Source of the DNA: Letharia columbiana
Lineage: Eukaryota; Ascomycota; Lecanoromycetes; Lecanorales; Parmeliaceae
Assembly (NCBI RefSeq): GCF_014066305.1
Contig: NW_023501038.1
Coordinates: 1,405,001-1,469,000 of the forward strand
Direction: 5' to 3'
Length of the DNA: 64,000 bases
The position numbers and the translations under genes are program-made. Positions 59,101 to 64,000 of this stretch are shown one piece after another; position 1 is the first letter of the stretch; each line of letters begins with the position of its first letter. The notes below the pieces were generated by a model that had not been told where the DNA came from, made no database searches, and saw nothing but the letters and a program-made list of their open reading frames with translations.

Positions 59101-60261
59101 TAAATCTCGAAGTTAATATATTATACTTTTTTAGCAAGATTGAAAATTATATATAGAGATCTATCGGACGATATTATACCTCTTATTACTTTCTTTTAAA
59201 TCTCGTAATTATTTAATCTTTTAATAAAGGTACGGAGAATAATATCGAGTATAATAGATTTAAGGAGGCTAAAAGTAGCACTAAGAGTAGTAGCGGGTCT
59301 ATTCTTAATCTTAACTCTCTATATTAAGTTAATAACACGCTTAAAGTAGAAACTAGAAAGTAAGAAATTTTTTAAGATATTGATATAGGTCTATAATCTC
59401 GATATTAAAAGAAATTACGCTTACTTTTATAGCTTTTAAGAAAAATTTCTCATAGAATATAGCTCGAAACTATTAAATTATTTGCTAAAAACCGATATTC
59501 TCTACTTTAATAAGAAGTTAAATAGCTTCTAGATAACTTTCTAATTACTTAAAAGCATCGTTGATAAAAAGTATATTAAGATATCTTAGATACTTAACTA
59601 GAGGGAAACGACCTTCTTTATCTTAATAATTTTTTATATTAAAGTTAAATTTTCGAAGTTACTTTGCTATTAATATGCTAGTAATCTTCGAGAAGTTATT
59701 ATATATAGTAAATATAAGGCGAGGTATAATTACTTTTTATAGTATTATTAGAAAGAGTATTAGACTATATAAGAGCTTTAGACTAATCTAAAGAAGGCGT
59801 GCTTTAGTAAGATTCTAATAATAAGACTATAGAATTCGTAGGACTATTATTAAGAGGAATTCTCGAGAAGTTTAAAGTATTAAGATGATAGTAATAGACT
59901 AATTCCTTAAGGAGATTTCTAATACTCGCTAGAATAATAGTGCTATAACTTACTTTCGTAGTAGTAAAAGAGTTCTAATAAGTAACAGCGATAATTAGAG
60001 AATCGAGTTAAATAATAACAACTTCTTGAGATATTTACTAAAGGCTTCTTAAGTCTCTAGAAGTGATTTAATAGATATAAGAGGCTTTCTAGACTGAATG
60101 ACTTAAGAAAGTACTTTCGTAGTGAGATTTTCAGTGAGGGATTTAGTGGAAGAACGAATAATGAGTGATTATAGTCGGATAGGCTAAATGAGGATTATAA
60201 AAGATACGCAAGAATAATAGTAAAGATGATTCTACTTTAGGGTTATAAAAAGATTCGGGTA

Positions 60262-60417
60262 GAGACCTCTAAAGAATAAGGTATGGTTAGGCTCGTGTGG
60301 GTAGAAGAGGATGTAGATTTCTATGGAGGAAGAATCCGAAGGATCCTAGGGATCCAGCCAAGCAAGCTATACTATATATGGACTAGAAAGAACAACCCCG
60401 CAGGAAGCACCTTCCGA
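60262..60417 (-). repeat. LTR-like direct repeat, 5' copy
   Basis: It is the partner of the 52945-53112 copy. Differences include C-to-T/G-to-A changes such as GACCAGGCTCG versus TGGTTAGGCTCG and GCTATGC versus GCTATAC, as RIP would make. It ends CCTTCCGACT, after which unrelated sequence follows. Confidence 0.6.
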
Positions 60418-60481
60418 CTCGGCTCACCCTGTTATTACTCCCACCCTGAGATATTCGAAACACTCGATCCTTAATCCACTA

Positions 60482-60672
60482 TCCCTTTCCTTGAGTGCGG
60501 GACGTACACGCTAGCAGGGACCAAATGTAGGGATTATCATTGGTCACATCTTGCTTAGCGAAGCAAAATCTCTGTAAGCAAGATAAGATCAGTTAGAGGC
60601 AGTGATGTAACCAATGATAATCCCTACATTTGGTCCCTGCTAGCGTGTACGTCCCGCACTCAAGGAAAGGGA
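60482..60672. mobile_element. Foldback MITE with perfect 63-bp arms, TA-flanked
   Basis: The arms are exact inverted copies: TCCCTTTCCTTGAGTGCGGG at 60482 runs to ATCATTGGT (60544), and its complement fills 60610-60672. With the flanking TA pairs (60480-60481, 60673-60674) the palindrome is 65 bp per arm. The 65-base spacer holds a small hairpin (CTTGCTTAGCGAAGCAA). TA flanks and no coding capacity indicate a Tc1/mariner-type MITE. It lies 65 bases right of the gypsy end and 228 bases before the Mus7-like start codon. Confidence 0.85.
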
Positions 60673-60901
60673 TAGAGCACCACTGATCAGGCACAGTAGC
60701 AGTGGTCTTCAGGAAAATTCGAGCTTCATAAGATTGTTGTTGTCCATTTGTTACGCATAATTTGCCGTACTCGTAGTGCGCTAATGAATCACACTAAGAT
60801 AAGATAAGGTCGCGTATTCCAGGCGCGTCGGCCTCACCTCCCAAAGACAAATGTTATCGTGAGGACTACGTGACCGCTGGACGACATGCTCGAGGTTCCA
60901 G

Positions 60902-63900
60902 ATGGCAGACTGGAGAGCCCGTGGTTACGTCCAGGACTCAGACGAGGAAGAAGACTCTCAGAATCCGACTCTTACGGCATCCAGGGAAGCAATCCACATT
61001 GGTGACATAGAAGCTATCGAGTCTGGCGAGCCGCACGATGGGAAGGCTTATGGCGGTTGGGGCACAAGAGAAGGCAGGGATGGTGGAGTTGGAGACAACG
61101 GAATCGGTGTTACAAGTACAGGAGAACAATGCAGCACTGCGGCAACCCTACTAGTGCAACGTGAGGAAGAAGATGCTCTGTCACCAGTAGTGGGGCAAAA
61201 TACCGAAAAATTCATGGTATATTCCGACGGGGATACCGATGAGCTCCAACAAGATCACTACAGTGCCACACCAGCAGCACGACTTGAAGCAGAATTGCCC
61301 GATAGAGCCCATGACCTGGAGGCGAGACCTTATTCAAGCCTAACCCCACCCAACGAAGTTGCATTTTCAAGCTCTCTATCGTCTTCGCCACTGCCCGAGT
61401 TGTTCATCTCCAATCATGGGACACCATCCACACCAGGCACGCAGAAGTCGACTCACGAAGATCAAAGTGATGAACGGGAAACCTCTATAGACGGCGGTCC
61501 CGAGACTCTCGAGTCAACTTCTCGCCACAAGACTACAAATGAGCCAGAGCCACAGTTTGTTAACCGAGCTCACGAATCTGGGAGAGCGACTCGCAATCTA
61601 CGCCACCGTAATCCCATTCAGCTACGCCCATACGCGCTTGAGAGCGAGCAATACCGCCAAACTCTGAAAGCAAGAGGAGTGAAACCCCTGCGTATAGCGC
61701 AAATGGAAGCCGAGGCTGCAAAGACCCGGGAACAAGAGTCTCAGAACATTGAATTCTATGGCGAAGATAGCCAGCTTGTGGACAGTGACACCGAACAACC
61801 AGAACCCTATTCTGCATCTCCCATCCAGCTTGAGGGCTCTCCGATTGTCACATCTCAAGACGAGAGGGACATCTTTGTCTTTGGAGATGATGATTTACCG
61901 GACATGAGTACCCTTCTCAGCCATTCAATGCTCAAGTATGTCGGCAATGGCCATAAGAGGCGTAAGATTGGTAAGGCGACGACCTTCAGGATGCCACCAG
62001 GCTTAGTCTTGAACCGACATTCATCCCTGCCCGGGGACAAAGCTAGCCCAGCACTCAATGAGGACGACGTTATATTTGACGTGGCCTCATCACCACCTTG
62101 GTCGGGGAGTCAGATACCACAAGAGATGGGTCGCCCTGCTTTGCCTGTCTTTCGGGTGCCGCGAAGGACCACGCCTGCTGCTCTTCCAACGCCGATGACT
62201 TCTTCAGACTCTAGGCGACGGCACCTGCTCGAATTTTCGGAAGAAGAACATTCTGATAGTCGCTCTCACCGAATCAGACGAATGACAGATTCTGATGACT
62301 CAACCGACGCTGAGATGTGTCCATCCGAAGAGGAAACATCTCACCAACTTCAGCGCGCACAACGCAAGATACGCGGAGTCCTACCAGCGTCTTGGCTGAA
62401 GCTAGACCTGAAAACCCAAAAGAAGAAGCCCGAGGATACTTACAAGGCTCTTCCTAGTGTATCGCCTGACAGAAACGTTGCTCAACGAGGTGTAGCGCGC
62501 ATGATTATCGCGGCAGGCAGCAAGAGACCTGGTACGCCGAATCGAAGACCGCAGATCACTGTGCTGGCCGATGACGATGGTCTCGAATCGGAGTCAGACG
62601 AGCTGCCGCAACAGACTCGAATTCATCAACGCCAGCATCAAATGCCTGAAAATGGTGGAGAAGGGCTTCTCACGGGAAGATGGGGAGAGGCTGCAGAAGA
62701 CGACCGAATCGATGCCATGTTGCCTTCGGCAACAAGGGCTTTCCATTCCCGAAAAAGCAACAAACGCCAGAATAAGATAGGAGACATCCACCCCCGTCCT
62801 CGGGTTACTCCCTACGGCATCTCGAAGAAAGCCTCAAGCAATGGCGCTCATCAGCGCAAATTCATGGACCAGTTCGACGAAAGTCACAGGGAGAAACCCA
62901 AATATCGCCCGCCGAGACTTGGTATACTTGACGCACCATTAACGAAGGGACTACCTCAGGACTCTGTGCCCCAATTTCTCAAAGTCGCAACTCGCACAGC
63001 ACGCTCACGCCGTGATCAAGGAAGACACAGTCCGTCTCGAAAGTTTGTCCGCTTGGCAACAAGGGATGATGATAACGATGCCAATGAGACCCTACAAAAT
63101 TGGCGGGAAGGAACCATTGTACCTTTGGATAACGACAAGATCAATGAAGCATCAACTCGCCAGCCTTTGTGCCCGCGTTCAACGAATAGCCCCGTGCCCT
63201 CGTTGGCGTCCAAAACGACACGCAGCTTCCAAGAGTTCAAATTGTCGGCCTCTCGAAAGACATCCGCGAAATCGCATCTTCGTCTCACAAAGTCTCGAAA
63301 GCTTCAGACCTCCCTAGATCATCTCATCGAGCGTCGATGTAGAGACGAACCTCAGACTAGCCAACAGAAAGCGCCCTCATGGCTTCAGCAATCTATCGAG
63401 AAGCCAAAAAAGCGAGGGCAAATAGTCTCTTCGTTGCGAGCTATCAAGGATTCAAGGCCAGCAATGCTAGAGTCTACTCGGGCAGACACAGATGGGACAC
63501 ATGCACAGGCTATGTTTCAGCGAGATCTAGCCAGAGTCAATCACTTTGAGGATGATTCAGGACTTCCTGGTGTTGTAGTACGGAGGTTTCTTGGAGAGGA
63601 CGGCATGCGGCCATCCAATACTGCTGCTCTACAGGCAGATCGTGTGATAGTGGGTCAGGATGCCAATGCTACCACCACCAAGAGGATCCTTCCCCGCAAG
63701 CGGAGAAAAAGACAGCCACAACACGTGGATATTCCCGAAACGTGGTCCAGAGAGCCCAGTGCTCTTGTTATCTCGTATGATTATCCAGGTCAAGCTGTGG
63801 ATTCCTCTGAAGTACAGAAAAGGGACATGCTTGTTGGCCTGGGACCGTTTGGAACCCGGTATAGTGACACTTTTGGTGTCACTCCTCTACCTACGGGAAC

Positions 63901-64000
63901 TTGCTTTAGTGCAAACACTTTACTAGGCAATGGTGCCTTTGCTAAGGCTCTCAAACATGCGATTACCGCCAATCTCGAAAGCTCCAGAGGATACGCCCTT
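60902..64000 (+). CDS. Mus7/Mms22-family DNA repair protein, 5' part (runs off window)
   Basis: From ATG 60902 the frame stays open for 1033 codons to the window end, so the gene is incomplete. The protein begins MADWRARGYVQDSDEEEDSQ, a typical acidic start. Residues about 225-250 carry the family signature RNPIQLRPYALESEQYRQTLKARGVKPLRIAQ. Further blocks are DIFVFGDDDLPDMSTLL and VLPASWLKLD. The rest is polar and charged, with basic patches (KRILPRKRRKRQ near 930) likely for nuclear import. Mms22/Mus7 works with the Rtt101-Mms1 cullin ubiquitin ligase at stalled replication forks and in homologous repair, downstream of H3K56 acetylation. The conserved helical C-terminal domain should lie to the right. 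No intron is needed in this part. Confidence 0.8.
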   Translation, partial: MADWRARGYVQDSDEEEDSQNPTLTASREAIHIGDIEAIESGEPHDGKAYGGWGTREGRDGGVGDNGIGVTSTGEQCSTAATLLVQREEEDALSPVVGQNTEKFMVYSDGDTDELQQDHYSATPAARLEAELPDRAHDLEARPYSSLTPPNEVAFSSSLSSSPLPELFISNHGTPSTPGTQKSTHEDQSDERETSIDGGPETLESTSRHKTTNEPEPQFVNRAHESGRATRNLRHRNPIQLRPYALESEQYRQTLKARGVKPLRIAQMEAEAAKTREQESQNIEFYGEDSQLVDSDTEQPEPYSASPIQLEGSPIVTSQDERDIFVFGDDDLPDMSTLLSHSMLKYVGNGHKRRKIGKATTFRMPPGLVLNRHSSLPGDKASPALNEDDVIFDVASSPPWSGSQIPQEMGRPALPVFRVPRRTTPAALPTPMTSSDSRRRHLLEFSEEEHSDSRSHRIRRMTDSDDSTDAEMCPSEEETSHQLQRAQRKIRGVLPASWLKLDLKTQKKKPEDTYKALPSVSPDRNVAQRGVARMIIAAGSKRPGTPNRRPQITVLADDDGLESESDELPQQTRIHQRQHQMPENGGEGLLTGRWGEAAEDDRIDAMLPSATRAFHSRKSNKRQNKIGDIHPRPRVTPYGISKKASSNGAHQRKFMDQFDESHREKPKYRPPRLGILDAPLTKGLPQDSVPQFLKVATRTARSRRDQGRHSPSRKFVRLATRDDDNDANETLQNWREGTIVPLDNDKINEASTRQPLCPRSTNSPVPSLASKTTRSFQEFKLSASRKTSAKSHLRLTKSRKLQTSLDHLIERRCRDEPQTSQQKAPSWLQQSIEKPKKRGQIVSSLRAIKDSRPAMLESTRADTDGTHAQAMFQRDLARVNHFEDDSGLPGVVVRRFLGEDGMRPSNTAALQADRVIVGQDANATTTKRILPRKRRKRQPQHVDIPETWSREPSALVISYDYPGQAVDSSEVQKRDMLVGLGPFGTRYSDTFGVTPLPTGTCFSANTLLGNGAFAKALKHAITANLESSRGYAL

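Larger units (their letters stand above)
52940..60417 (-). mobile_element. RIP-degraded Ty3/gypsy retrotransposon with LTR-like ends
   Basis: A direct repeat joins about 52945-53112 and about 60262-60417; both copies contain GGCTCGTGTGGGTAGAAGAG, AACCCCGCAGGAAGCACCTT and a TATATATGG box. The interior is RIP DNA. Minus-strand reading shows the polyprotein order: RNase H at 54945-55225 (YDSFTFNPT, YKRELYAIITFYKKY, HTNYKPLTHFL, ISRPRNKATNNLSRIL), and the integrase C-terminus at about 53400-53560 (RISGYGGFYGRSFTLV, then YGDYLKKFVTRIDYL). Hence 5' is at the 60.4-kb side. 53113-53520 escaped RIP. GAA/CTT runs lie at 58420-58450. The LTR outer limits and target duplication were not resolved, and the LTR copies differ by RIP-like changes on the 60-kb side. 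Confidence 0.75.

Noticed and set aside
1..64000. CRISPR arrays, rRNA genes, biosynthetic gene cluster or Starship-type captain recombinase
   Set aside because: No regularly spaced repeats of CRISPR type, no rRNA motif, no adjacent PKS/NRPS/terpene genes, and no tyrosine recombinase motif were seen.

Overview
The window reads as nuclear DNA of a filamentous ascomycete (Pezizomycotina; I would guess Dothideomycetes, which is inference). The evidence is single-gene transcription units, short GT-AG introns (47 to 148 nt) that often carry a CTAAC/CTGAC-like branch site, typical fungal gene families, and large blocks that look destroyed by repeat-induced point mutation (RIP). The RIP blocks are extremely A+T rich and almost free of CpA/TpG. 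In the frames of their old transposon proteins, TAA/TAG stand where CAA/CAG would be expected.

Layout. 1-8430: RIP-wrecked repeats (minus-strand Ty3/gypsy with reverse transcriptase at the left edge, a 54-bp minisatellite, a broken acidic ORF, homopolymer tracts). 8430-13450: G+C-normal but mostly decayed DNA holding a LINE ORF1-like zinc-knuckle pseudogene, itself split by an 832-bp Mutator-type non-autonomous element. 13512-16289: bromodomain protein gene. 16560-22950: RIP-wrecked LINE (endonuclease, reverse transcriptase, RNase H). 23000-26140: a 276-bp MITE, two small intron-containing genes and a tRNA-like SINE candidate. 26476-30634: DUF2470 membrane protein, a secreted Kex2-site protein and a three-exon protein of unknown function. 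30815-35459: a 4.6-kb Tc1/mariner-type element with about 100-bp terminal inverted repeats, RIP-wrecked and itself carrying a nested 866-bp TRIM-like LTR element. 35573-48268: a compact housekeeping island (GatC-like/GatF, HMG-CoA lyase, DPH1, kynurenine aminotransferase, tRNA-Arg(ACG), degenerate RNase III protein, F-box protein, Mgs1/WRNIP1 ATPase). 49406-52604: small Cys-rich protein, GrpB-like protein, and a GMC oxidoreductase fragment cut off at a homopolymer junction. 52940-60417: RIP-wrecked Ty3/gypsy element on the minus strand with LTR-like ends. 60480-60674: foldback MITE with 63-bp perfect arms. 60902-64000: 5' part of a large Mus7/Mms22-family DNA repair gene that runs off the window.

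The genes do not form a biosynthetic cluster. They are housekeeping functions (mitochondrial translation and catabolism, translation-factor modification, replication-fork repair) in islands between transposon graveyards. Two head-to-head pairs (HMG-CoA lyase/DPH1, F-box/MGS1) probably share promoters. The most interesting content is the nested, datable mobile-element record: five short non-coding elements with clean ends (MULE-like, two TA-flanked MITEs, a TRIM with 86-bp tandem repeats, a SINE candidate) that escaped RIP beside long elements that did not. I found no CRISPR array and no new enzymatic system. All calls rest on reading the sequence; no search was run.
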